This document shows, piece after piece, positions 13,493 to 20,019 of a stretch of 22,460 nucleotides of DNA. Both the position numbers and the translations under genes were made by a program. Where the stretch lies: positions 1 through 22,460 of IMG/VR virus record IMGVR_UViG_3300042560_000597; one strand, 5' to 3'. Source of the stretch: a virus. The notes under the pieces were generated by a model. That model did not search any database and had not been told where the DNA came from. It saw only the letters and a program-made list of their open reading frames with translations. Numbering within the stretch: position 1 is the first letter of the stretch; each line of letters opens with the position of its first letter.

Positions 13493-14117
13493 ACGCCGGG
13501 ACTTCGCCTTTGAGGATGACAACGAGCTCGTGGTCGAGAGCCGTGCCGACGGCCGGGCCGCCATCGTTGGCTACGCCGCCGTGTACAACCGGCTGAGCCT
13601 CGACCTGGGCGGGTTCAAGGAGGAGATCCTGCCGGGTGCGTTCGACAAGATTCTCGGCCGCCAGCGTGGCAAGGGCGACGTGGTCGCATTGTTCAACCAT
13701 GACAGCAACATCGTGCTGGGCCGCACGTCGTCTGGCACGCTGGAGTTGTCCAGTGACGAGAAGGGCTTGCGGTACGTGGTGACGCCGCCCGTGAGCCGGG
13801 CCGACGTGCTCGAACTCATCCAGCGGCGTGATGTGCGTGGCTCGTCGTTCGCCTTCACGGTGGACCCGAAGCACGAGTCGTTTCGTACCGGCGAGGACGG
13901 CAAGGCCGTGCGGCAGATCCGAGAGGTTTCGGGCCTGTACGACGTTGGGCCGGTGCTGGTGCCGGCGTACCCACAGACGAGTGCCGGCGTGGCCATGCGT
14001 TCCTACGAGGCGTGGCTGGCGTCACAGGGCGAGCCAGCGGCCCCGCCTGCCGTGCGTTCGGCCATGCGTGGCGTCGCCCAGGCGTGGGCCGCCATGCTGA
14101 GGCTTCGCAATGTCTGA
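13482..14117 (+). CDS. prohead maturation protease (HK97 gp4 / S78 family)
   Basis: The protease cleaves the delta domain from the major capsid protein inside the prohead and then itself. The protein is 211 aa from ATG 13482. The motif order is that of the family: AIVGYAAVYN (residues 27..36), FKEEILPGAF (45..54), and LFNHDSNIVLGR (70..81) with catalytic H73. RGSSFAFTV (119..127) contains the serine nucleophile, S121 or S122, and LYDVGPVLVPAYPQTSA (152..168) closes the core. Gene position between portal and capsid is standard. The frame is open 81 bases upstream, but that part lies in the portal gene. The C-terminal tail of about 40 residues is alanine-rich. The next small gene starts inside its last codons. 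Confidence 0.9.
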   Translation: MEIERRDFAFEDDNELVVESRADGRAAIVGYAAVYNRLSLDLGGFKEEILPGAFDKILGRQRGKGDVVALFNHDSNIVLGRTSSGTLELSSDEKGLRYVVTPPVSRADVLELIQRRDVRGSSFAFTVDPKHESFRTGEDGKAVRQIREVSGLYDVGPVLVPAYPQTSAGVAMRSYEAWLASQGEPAAPPAVRSAMRGVAQAWAAMLRLRNV

Positions 14118-14280
14118 GGCCCGCTGCACCTGCGGCGAGAAGTTGCGGTGCCGTTCTAGTCGTGCCTGCGGCGATGAACGGCAGCGGTATCTGCGTTGCC
14201 CACGGTGCGGTGCTCGTGCGGTGGCGTTTGTGAAAACAACAGTTTCTCAAATGAGGTTCTGCAAGAGGCCGGGTGCGTAG
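14110..14280 (+). CDS. small cysteine-rich zinc-ribbon-like protein, 56 aa
   Basis: An open frame of 57 codons, starting at ATG 14110 within the last eight bases of the protease gene and ending in TAG at 14278..14280. The protein is basic and contains seven cysteines: CTC (C6, C8), C14, C20, CPRC (C30, C33) and C51. The pairs at 6/8 and 30/33 could bind one zinc ion, as in zinc ribbons such as the Com translational regulator of phage Mu; this is a likeness, not a demonstrated relation. It sits between protease and capsid genes, where no such gene is needed for HK97-type assembly. A regulatory role in capsid translation is possible. The start has no strong Shine-Dalgarno sequence, so it may depend on translation of the protease gene. 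Confidence 0.6.
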   Translation: MSEARCTCGEKLRCRSSRACGDERQRYLRCPRCGARAVAFVKTTVSQMRFCKRPGA

Positions 14281-14293
14281 CGGCACAGTGGAC
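14280..14293 (+). repeat. 14-base direct repeat, copy 1 (upstream of the capsid gene)
   Basis: GCGGCACAGTGGAC occurs here and again at 16124..16137. This copy begins at the stop codon of the small cysteine-rich gene and ends 32 bases before the capsid start. The two copies flank the capsid gene and the following head gene. Confidence 0.55.
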
Positions 14294-14325
14294 TCCATCG
14301 GCAATCACGCCGCTGGAGATCACAC

Positions 14326-15636
14326 ATGGACCGCCTCTCGACTCTTCGCGCCGAAGCCACCGACGTTGCCGAGCGGATTGACTCGCTCACGGCCCTGCAG
14401 ACCGACAACCAGGCCGACCTCGAGTCCCGTGATGCGGAGCTCACCGGCCTGACCGAGCGGGCTCAGAGGCTCGCCGCCTCGATCGACTTCGAGGTGAAGG
14501 TGGTCGAGTCGGCCAAGAATCTCCGCAGCGTGGCCGAGCGTTGCTCGCCGGCCCCCGAGGTGCGTGCGGTCGAGAATCGCATCGAGCCGGTGCGGGACGG
14601 CCGCAAGCTCAAGGCGTTCCGCTCGCACGAGACGGCGTACCGTTTCGGCATGTGGCTGCGTGCCAAGTTCGCCGGCGACGACAACGCCCGTCGGTGGTGT
14701 GCTGACCACGGCGTCGAGAGCCGCACGATGGTCGAAGGCGTCAACAGCACCGGCGGCTTCGCCGTGCCTGAGCCGGTCGCTGAGGAAATTCTGCGCAACG
14801 TCGAAACCTATGGGGTGGCCCCCGGGGCTCTCCAGAACTTCTCGATGGCCAGCGACACGCTGATGATCCCGAAGCGGCTCACCGGCGTCACCGGCGCGTG
14901 GCTCGGCGAAGGCAGCGAGTTCACCTACAGCGACATGACCGGCACGCAGGTGCAGCTGGTCGCCCAGAAGTTCGGCGTGGCCACGAAGATCAGCAACGAA
15001 CTGTGGGCCGACGGCGTGGGCATTGCCGACCTGATCGCCCAGGAGCACAGCCTTGCGGTTGCCAAGGCCCTCGATGAAGCGGTGTTCACGGGTACGGGCA
15101 CCTCGGCCTTCGGCGGCCACCATGGCGTGGCGGTCAAGATCGACACCGCTCCGTACACCGCCAGCGTGGCGACGGCGGCCCCCGGCAACACGGGATTCGA
15201 GACGCTCGACAAGGAAGACTTCCTTGCCGTGCTGGCGAAGACTCCGCGTTACGCCCTGCCCGGTGCCCGGTGGTACATCTCGCCGGCCGGCTACCACGCT
15301 GCGATGCAGCGGCTGGATCTCGGCCAGGGTGGCAACGCCAGCGTGGCACAGGGCTTCGGCCTGACGTTCCTCGGCTACCCCGTGACGCTCGTGCATGTGA
15401 TGAACAGCACGCTCGGTGCGGATGCGTCGAAGATCAAGGTGCTGTTCGGGGACATGGCCATGGCTGGTGCCCTCGGCCTGCGTCAGGGCTACGCCCTGCG
15501 TGTCAGCCAGGAGCGGCTGGTCGAGTATGACCAGACCCTCGTGACCGGCATCGTGCGTGCCAATGCGGTGTTCCACTCGCTCGGCTCGACGACCGAGGCT
15601 GGCCCGGTCATCGCGCTCAAGACTGCGGCGTCCTGA
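14326..15636 (+). CDS. major capsid protein (HK97 gp5 family)
   Basis: The shell subunit; 436 aa from ATG 14326, with GGAG about ten bases before it. Residues 1..75 are a charged coiled coil (RLSTLRAEATDVAERIDSL, LTERAQRLAASIDFEV), the delta domain that acts as a scaffold and is removed by the prohead protease. The family core begins around residue 130 with VEGVNSTGGFAVPEPVAEEI, then GAWLGEGSEFTYSDMT and KFGVATKISNELWADG, and ends with RLVEYDQTLVTGIVRANAVF. These are characteristic HK97-fold landmarks. The cleavage site is probably between residues 90 and 125. A cross-linking lysine and asparagine as in HK97 itself cannot be confirmed by eye. A 622-codon open frame on the opposite strand is a shadow of this gene. 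Confidence 0.93.
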   Translation: MDRLSTLRAEATDVAERIDSLTALQTDNQADLESRDAELTGLTERAQRLAASIDFEVKVVESAKNLRSVAERCSPAPEVRAVENRIEPVRDGRKLKAFRSHETAYRFGMWLRAKFAGDDNARRWCADHGVESRTMVEGVNSTGGFAVPEPVAEEILRNVETYGVAPGALQNFSMASDTLMIPKRLTGVTGAWLGEGSEFTYSDMTGTQVQLVAQKFGVATKISNELWADGVGIADLIAQEHSLAVAKALDEAVFTGTGTSAFGGHHGVAVKIDTAPYTASVATAAPGNTGFETLDKEDFLAVLAKTPRYALPGARWYISPAGYHAAMQRLDLGQGGNASVAQGFGLTFLGYPVTLVHVMNSTLGADASKIKVLFGDMAMAGALGLRQGYALRVSQERLVEYDQTLVTGIVRANAVFHSLGSTTEAGPVIALKTAAS

Positions 15637-15666
15637 ACCTAGTTCCATCCACGGAGAACTGCTCCC

Positions 15667-16110
15667 ATGATCCAGATTGCGGCAACGAAGACGGACGCCA
15701 AGGCGGCGGCGAGTGTGGCGGCCTCGGCCACCCACAGCCACGAGATCGACACCCTCGGTTTCGAGTACGTGTCCATCGATGTGGTGTACTCGCCGTACAC
15801 GGCGACCACCAGCAATGCGGCTCCGGTTCTCCGGCTGACGCAGCACGACGTGACCGGCACCGGCCAGACAAACATCAGCGGTTTCGTGGGCGGCACCGAC
15901 TTCACGGTGGCGGCTGGCACCACGACCGGGGCGAACGTCGGCTACGTGGCTCGGTTCAACGTGGACATGCGTGGCAAGCGTCGCTTCCTGACGCTGTACA
16001 CCTCGCCCGGCAACACCGTGGCGGTGAACAGCGTGGCCCGGCTGGGCCGTGCCGAAGAGGCTCCGGTCTCGGCGGCCACCAAGAACGTCGGCACGCTCGT
16101 CAGCGGCTGA
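15667..16110 (+). CDS. probable head decoration or head-associated protein, 147 aa
   Basis: The start ATG 15667 follows GGAGAAC nine bases upstream. The protein is Ala-, Thr-, Gly- and Val-rich with many predicted strands. Its N-terminus is helical and alanine-rich (ATKTDAKAAASVAASATHSH) and is followed by strands EIDTLGFEYVSIDVVYSPYT and a long loop with TGQTNISGFVGGTDFTV. This composition and its place directly after the major capsid gene fit a decoration or minor head protein, which phages usually encode next to the capsid gene. There is no recognised family motif. A strong hairpin follows its stop codon, as expected at the end of a highly expressed capsid transcript. Confidence 0.55.
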   Translation: MIQIAATKTDAKAAASVAASATHSHEIDTLGFEYVSIDVVYSPYTATTSNAAPVLRLTQHDVTGTGQTNISGFVGGTDFTVAAGTTTGANVGYVARFNVDMRGKRRFLTLYTSPGNTVAVNSVARLGRAEEAPVSAATKNVGTLVSG

Positions 16111-16123
16111 TCGCTTGACACAT

Positions 16124-16137
16124 GCGGCACAGTGGAC
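16124..16137 (+). repeat. 14-base direct repeat, copy 2 (after the head genes)
   Basis: GCGGCACAGTGGAC, identical to 14280..14293. This copy lies 13 bases after the stop codon at 16110. Its last two bases form the foot of the terminator-like hairpin. Confidence 0.55.
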
Positions 16138-16168
16138 GGCTGGCAGGGCTCTACGCTCTGCCAGCCGT
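16136..16168 (+). terminator. strong terminator-like hairpin after the capsid genes
   Basis: Bases 16136..16149 and 16155..16168 pair over 14 positions with one G-U wobble (16147 with 16157) and a five-base loop. Eleven of the pairs (ACGGCTGGCAG with CTGCCAGCCGT) are perfect and contiguous. TTTCCATTT follows, a broken T run. It is the strongest hairpin seen in the window and probably ends or attenuates transcription after the capsid and head genes. Confidence 0.6.
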
Positions 16169-16187
16169 TTCCATTTGAGGGGCCACA

Positions 16188-16925
16188 ATGCTCGTCCGTG
16201 TCGGTGACACGCAGGTGGATATCCGAGTCGAGGCCGTGCTGTCGATGCCCCGGCTGGGGTTCACCAGCAACTTCTTCGCCTGGGCTCAGGCCCTGATGCC
16301 GCTGGGCATCCGGCCGACTCTCGGCACGGGCTGCTTCTGGGACCAAGTGAACACCCGGGTCTTCGAGCAGTTCATCGACAAGGCCGAGTACCTGCTCGCC
16401 ATCGATTACGACACGTTTTTCACCAAGGAAGACGTGGAGACGCTCTTCGCCATGGCGATGACGTTTCAGTGCGATGCGATCACGGGGCTGCAAACCAAGC
16501 GTGAGGACGGCCGCCCCATGCTCACGCTCAAGGGCACGCTGGATTCGCCGCCGGATGCCGGGCACACAAGCCTGCCACCGTCGTGGTTTGCTGAGCCGAT
16601 TCAAGAGGTGGACACGGCCCACTTCGGCCTCACGGTGATCAGCACGGCCGCACTCAAGCGAACCAAGAAACCGTGGTTCTGGTCGAAGCCAGACCCCGAG
16701 GGTTCGTGGGGCGACGGCCGGCTAGATCCCGACATCTGGTGGTGGAAGAACTGGCGAGAGAGCGGCAACCGGATCTTCGTCTCGCCCCGGGTCGTGCTGG
16801 GACACGGCGAGTACGTCGTGACGTGGCCCGGCCGCAACCTGACCACGCCCGTGTTCCAGTGGGCGAATGAGTTCACCAGTACGAGCAAGCGGCCCGAAAC
16901 TGCATGGAGGGTGGGGGAATCATGA
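16188..16925 (+). CDS. phage glycosyltransferase-like protein inside the head module
   Basis: A 245-aa protein with GT-A-type features. LLAIDYDTFF (residues 69..78) contains a DxD motif (D73, D75) at the end of a hydrophobic strand. AHFGLTVISTAAL (144..156) is the usual strand before the active site, and LDPDIWWWKNWRESGNRIF (179..197) followed by VVLGHGEYVVTWP (202..214) provides an acidic and histidine-containing acceptor end. The order resembles family 2-like transferases in phage structural clusters. The start is ATG 16188, after the capsid terminator hairpin with GAGGGG upstream. The next gene overlaps the stop as ATGA. Its place between head and connector genes suggests glycosylation of a virion protein, with host sugar-nucleotides as donors. 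It is not a close relative of the two transferases at 2254..3901. Confidence 0.75.
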   Translation: MLVRVGDTQVDIRVEAVLSMPRLGFTSNFFAWAQALMPLGIRPTLGTGCFWDQVNTRVFEQFIDKAEYLLAIDYDTFFTKEDVETLFAMAMTFQCDAITGLQTKREDGRPMLTLKGTLDSPPDAGHTSLPPSWFAEPIQEVDTAHFGLTVISTAALKRTKKPWFWSKPDPEGSWGDGRLDPDIWWWKNWRESGNRIFVSPRVVLGHGEYVVTWPGRNLTTPVFQWANEFTSTSKRPETAWRVGES

Positions 16926-17161
16926 AGATAAGGATGCTGATGAGCTACCGGCACTACAAGCGTGGCCAGGTGCTGCCGGACGTTCCCGACGGCATGGCGA
17001 ACGATTGGATCAGCCGAGGCATCGCCGTCGAGGACAAGCAGCAGACCATCGAGACGGCGGCCATCGAGCACCGGGCCGAGACGGCCGACGCCACGCCCAG
17101 GAAACGAGGACGCCCCCGTGCAGTACCGCAGCCTGACCAGAGCGACGCCGCCGGCGGTTGA
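16922..17161 (+). CDS. small hypothetical protein, 79 aa
   Basis: The start ATG 16922 overlaps the transferase stop (ATGA), and GGAGGGTGGGG precedes it. The first 40 residues (MKIRMLMSYRHYKRGQVLPD, then a segment ending ANDWISRGIAVED) match a common type of short phage protein: a small beta-fold followed by a helix, usually found in head-connector clusters. The C-terminal half is low in complexity and basic (TPRKRGRPRAVPQP, an AT-hook-like RKRGRPR). It overlaps the next gene by 44 bases in another frame. The function of this protein type is not known to me. Confidence 0.65.
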   Translation: MKIRMLMSYRHYKRGQVLPDVPDGMANDWISRGIAVEDKQQTIETAAIEHRAETADATPRKRGRPRAVPQPDQSDAAGG

Positions 17162-17717
17162 GCCCGTCTCGGTATCCGAGGCCAAGGCCCATCTGCGTGT
17201 GGACATCAGCGACGACGATTCCTACATCTCTACGCTGATCACGGCGGCCCGTGAGTGGTGCGAGCAGTACCTGGACCGCACGCTGATCAACACGCAGTGG
17301 ACGATGCGGCTGGACTCGTTCCCCTACGAGATCGAGCTGCCCCGGCCGCCGATTGCCACGAGCGGCACAGCCACGGCGGTGTCGCTCACCTACACGCTGG
17401 GCGACGACTCCACGGCCACGCTGTCCACGACGGCGTACCGAGTGGACCGCAACTCAACGCCTGGCGTGGTGCGGCAGCTGCGTGCCGGAACGTGGCCGGC
17501 GAACCTCGACGACTACAACGCCGTGGCTGTGACGTGGTGGGCCGGCTACGGGGCCAGCGGCACGAGCGTGCCAGCCGCAATCCGCCACGCCATCCTGATG
17601 CTCGTTGGGCACTGGTATGAGTCACGCTCCAGCGTGCTCACCGGCAGCATCTCCAAAGAGATCGAGTTCGGCGTGAAGTCGCTTCTCGACTCGCAACGCT
17701 GGGGATCGTACCGATGA
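17118..17717 (+). CDS. head-tail connector protein (HK97 gp6-like)
   Basis: The connector ring attaches to the portal after DNA is packaged. The protein is 199 aa from GTG 17118, which has GAGGA seven bases before it; no ATG fits. The opening PVSVSEAKAHLRVD followed by DDSYISTLITAAREWCEQYLDRTLI is the signature of the gp6/Phage_gp6-type family. The middle is a beta domain (LPRPPIATSGTATAVSLTY...), and the C-terminal helix block is IRHAILMLVGHWYESRS, again typical. The next gene starts inside the stop codon as ATGA. The first 14 residues lie in another frame over the end of the preceding gene. Confidence 0.88.
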   Translation: MQYRSLTRATPPAVEPVSVSEAKAHLRVDISDDDSYISTLITAAREWCEQYLDRTLINTQWTMRLDSFPYEIELPRPPIATSGTATAVSLTYTLGDDSTATLSTTAYRVDRNSTPGVVRQLRAGTWPANLDDYNAVAVTWWAGYGASGTSVPAAIRHAILMLVGHWYESRSSVLTGSISKEIEFGVKSLLDSQRWGSYR

Positions 17718-18112
17718 GCATTGAAGGCCGGATCACAGTGGACGCCTTGTTCCACGACAAGGACGGCACCAACGCAATCAACGTGCTCTCAATTCAGGAT
17801 GCCGACTCCTATGCGTCTGGCACCGTGGCCTACTGGAGCGGAACGTGCGGCAGCACGGCGGTCACGCTGCAATTCGCACCGACAACATACAGAAACGCTG
17901 CCGGCAACTTGGTGACAGTGGCTCCGAGCGACGGCCACGTCGTTTTTCATGCAAGTGGAAACGGTGGCAGGCTGACTCAATCCAATGGCAGCGTGCATCT
18001 CGTTTCTATAGGCCACGTCTGCACAAGCAACCTCGACGAACAGGAGTCTATCTCTGTCGCTGGAGTTGCTGGCACCACGCAATACACCGTGTTGGTGTGG
18101 TCTGCGTCATGA
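17714..18112 (+). CDS. hypothetical protein, first member of a tandem pair, 132 aa
   Basis: The start ATG 17714 overlaps the connector stop (ATGA). The protein begins MSIEGRITVDALFHDKDGT and has YRNAAGNLVTV in its middle, both shared with the next gene. It is predicted to be beta-rich, with short Ser-, Thr- and Gly-rich strands and two cysteines. No family is recognised. Codon choice is less GC-biased than in its neighbours, for example in the stretch around 17880..18060, so this copy may be a more recent arrival or be under less selection. Its place in the connector cluster suggests a virion component, perhaps in the neck or on the head surface. Confidence 0.65.
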   Translation: MSIEGRITVDALFHDKDGTNAINVLSIQDADSYASGTVAYWSGTCGSTAVTLQFAPTTYRNAAGNLVTVAPSDGHVVFHASGNGGRLTQSNGSVHLVSIGHVCTSNLDEQESISVAGVAGTTQYTVLVWSAS

Positions 18113-18510
18113 GCATCGACGGCCGCATCACTGTTGACGCCCTCTTCCACGACACGTCTGGCACGGCCAGGCTGAAGGTGCAGTCGTTGCAGTCCGTCAC
18201 CGGGTACACCTCGGGCGAAGTCGTGGCCGTCACCGGCACCGCCGGAACCTCGAGCGTGTCCATTAACTTCGGCTCGTACCGCAACGCCGCCGGCACGCTT
18301 GTGTCGCTGGGCTCGCCGCTGAAGCTGGCCTTTGCGTGGAGCGGCTCTAGCCGCCGCACCCTCAACGACGGCGGCGACGATGCGTGGCGGCTCATTTCGT
18401 CCAACGGCGAGGTGGCCGTGACGCAGATGGCTGACAGCGAACCCGTGCCCCAGTTGCTGGCTGGGGCTGGCACCGGCACCTACAAGCTCATCATGTGGGG
18501 GCCAGACTGA
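18109..18510 (+). CDS. hypothetical protein, second member of a tandem pair, 133 aa
   Basis: The start ATG 18109 overlaps the stop of its paralogue (ATGA). The frame stays open further upstream, but the conserved beginning MSIDGRITVDALFHDTSGT fixes the start. YRNAAGTLVSLGSP aligns with the matching block in the first copy, and both end in a strand with a Val/Met-Trp pair (LVWSAS, IMWGPD). Apart from these blocks the two have diverged strongly. The codon use here is like that of the surrounding late genes. A paralogous pair inside the connector region is unusual. The function is unknown. The next gene starts in its stop as TGATG. Confidence 0.65.
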   Translation: MSIDGRITVDALFHDTSGTARLKVQSLQSVTGYTSGEVVAVTGTAGTSSVSINFGSYRNAAGTLVSLGSPLKLAFAWSGSSRRTLNDGGDDAWRLISSNGEVAVTQMADSEPVPQLLAGAGTGTYKLIMWGPD

Positions 18511-18824
18511 TGAACTCTGGCCGGCTCCGAGAGCGAGTGACGGTGCAGCAGGCCACGGACAGCCGCACGCCGCTGGGCGAGGCTACGCAGACGTGGGGCA
18601 CCTTCGCTGAGCGTTGGGCCAGCGTCGAGGGCATCTCGGCCCGGGAGTTCTTCCTGCAGGGCCAGCAGCAGACCGAGGCCAGCCACCGGGTGCGGATGCG
18701 GTATCTCACCGGACTCACGCAGCAGATGCGTCTGCAGTGGCGTGGCCGCACGCTGGAGATCGTCAGCATCCTCGAGCACGGCAACCGCACCGAGCACGAG
18801 CTGCTGTGCCAGGAGGCGATCTAG
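18510..18824 (+). CDS. head closure / head-tail adaptor protein (SPP1 gp16-like, Phage_H_T_join)
   Basis: Closes the connector so that packaged DNA does not leak, and joins the tail. The protein is 104 aa from ATG 18510 (TGATG overlap). The start GRLRERVTVQQATDSRTPLG followed by TWGTFAERWASVEGISAREFF is the classic opening of the family; the strand pattern RVRMRYLTGLTQQMRLQWRG, then LEIVSILEHGN and a short end HELLCQEA completes it. The length, 104 aa, fits the family. Its order after a gp6-like protein and before an HK97 gp10-like gene is also as expected. Confidence 0.9.
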   Translation: MNSGRLRERVTVQQATDSRTPLGEATQTWGTFAERWASVEGISAREFFLQGQQQTEASHRVRMRYLTGLTQQMRLQWRGRTLEIVSILEHGNRTEHELLCQEAI

Positions 18825-19591
18825 TGGCCTTCATCTTGATCACGGTGGACTCCACCGACCTGAAGCAAAAGACCGAGCAGCTGCGGAACCTGTTCGGGCA
18901 AGACGGCCGTGCCGGGCTTGCTGCAACGCTGGAGGCGGCCTTGGAGAAGGCCATCTGGCCGGCGTACCTGCGGCTGCGAGAAGTCACGCCCGTGGGCCCC
19001 ACCGGCAATCTCAAGCGGGCTGCCCACTACAAAACGGTTAAGTACCCGAAGGACGGGGCGGCCGTGGGCCTGATCGGCTACCGGCAGTCTCAGAAAGAGC
19101 GTGGCACCGCCACCGCTGGCAGCGTGCGGATTGGCAAGGAACGGGGCTTTCATCAGTGGTGGCTGGAGTTCGGCACTAAGGAGCGGGAAGTCACCAAGCT
19201 CTCGGACAAGCCCTACCAGCGAAAGTCGCACACCCGCCGCATGAAGTCTGGCAAGGTGGCCACCGTCAGTGCCCACCAAGTGAAGGGCCAGGGGGCCGTC
19301 ATCGCATCGAGCCTGGCCGCCCGTGGACCGTTCGACATCTACCCCGACGGCAGCAAGTCTCAGCCCTACGCCTTCTTCATGAAGGGCAAGAAGGGCCAGG
19401 GGGCAATCCGCCTGCCGGGAGTTCGGCCAGGTGGTGTGGCCGGCCGCCCGCCCGTGCAGACCGCCTACGAGCAGACCAAGAACCAAGTGGCCGAGATCCT
19501 GCGGCGTGAGCTGAGCATCTCGATAGAGGCCGCCATTTCCAAAATCACGCAGTCCAGCACCGGCACCATCAGCGGCATCATCGGAGGGTAG
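18824..19591 (+). CDS. neck / tail completion protein (HK97 gp10-like)
   Basis: A 255-aa protein starting at GTG 18824, one base into the stop codon of the preceding gene (TAGTG), with AGGAGG upstream. The HK97 gp10 family signature is the segment with VTPVGPTGNLKRAAHYKTVK, a glycine-rich VGLIGYRQS, and HQWWLEFGTKEREVTK. Here the family's usual HAHLVEFGT is replaced by HQWWLEFGT, and a long insertion (residues about 125..195, lysine- and glycine-rich) sits between it and the C-terminal segment GRPPVQTAYEQTKNQVAEIL. The insertion makes it longer than most members, which are near 130..160 aa. It probably acts at the head-tail interface. Confidence 0.78.
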   Translation: MAFILITVDSTDLKQKTEQLRNLFGQDGRAGLAATLEAALEKAIWPAYLRLREVTPVGPTGNLKRAAHYKTVKYPKDGAAVGLIGYRQSQKERGTATAGSVRIGKERGFHQWWLEFGTKEREVTKLSDKPYQRKSHTRRMKSGKVATVSAHQVKGQGAVIASSLAARGPFDIYPDGSKSQPYAFFMKGKKGQGAIRLPGVRPGGVAGRPPVQTAYEQTKNQVAEILRRELSISIEAAISKITQSSTGTISGIIGG

Positions 19592-19596
19592 CCACC

Positions 19597-20016
19597 ATGC
19601 CACTCAAGTCACCTGAGCAGCTGCTGGCTAACGCCCTGGTGGCCGACCCCGCCGTGGCGGCTGTCGTGGGCCAGCGTGTCTACCCCGTCGTGGCACCGGC
19701 CTCGGCGGATCTGCCGTTCATCACCTGGCGTCGCACGGGCATCCAGCGGACGCAGACGCTATCCGGCCCGATGGGAATGGGCGTCGTGCTGCTGTCGGTG
19801 GACGTGTACGCCGAGACGTACGGCGAGGCCCGGGACATCGCCGACCGATGCCGATCGGTTCTGGATGGGTACGGCACGGCTGTGGAAAACTACGTGAGCG
19901 TCAGGACCGTGTCTCTGGACACGGAATCGGACGGCGTGGTGCAGCTGGCGGGAGGCGACTTGCCGCCGATTCTCACGGTCAACCAACAGTATTCGATCCT
20001 CTGGCAGGAGATTTGA
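19597..20016 (+). CDS. tail completion / tail terminator protein (DUF3168 family)
   Basis: Caps the tail and joins it to the head. The protein is 139 aa from ATG 19597, with GGAGGG ten bases before it. SPEQLLANALVADPAVAAVVGQRVYPVVAP is the family's opening helix and loop, and LPFITWRRTG with a strand LLSVDVYAETYGEARDIADRC is its core. It ends LTVNQQYSILWQEI, the usual final strand. DUF3168 proteins are next to the gp10-like and tail-tube genes in most siphovirus genomes, as here. The next gene starts three bases after its stop. Confidence 0.87.
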   Translation: MPLKSPEQLLANALVADPAVAAVVGQRVYPVVAPASADLPFITWRRTGIQRTQTLSGPMGMGVVLLSVDVYAETYGEARDIADRCRSVLDGYGTAVENYVSVRTVSLDTESDGVVQLAGGDLPPILTVNQQYSILWQEI

Positions 20017-20019
20017 ACG

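Noticed and set aside
14320-16188. Open frame of 622 codons on the - strand
   Set aside because: It lies over the capsid and head genes, whose + strand proteins have clear family landmarks. Long antisense frames are expected in GC-rich DNA with third-position bias; the peptide is rich in Arg, His and Gly with no motif.
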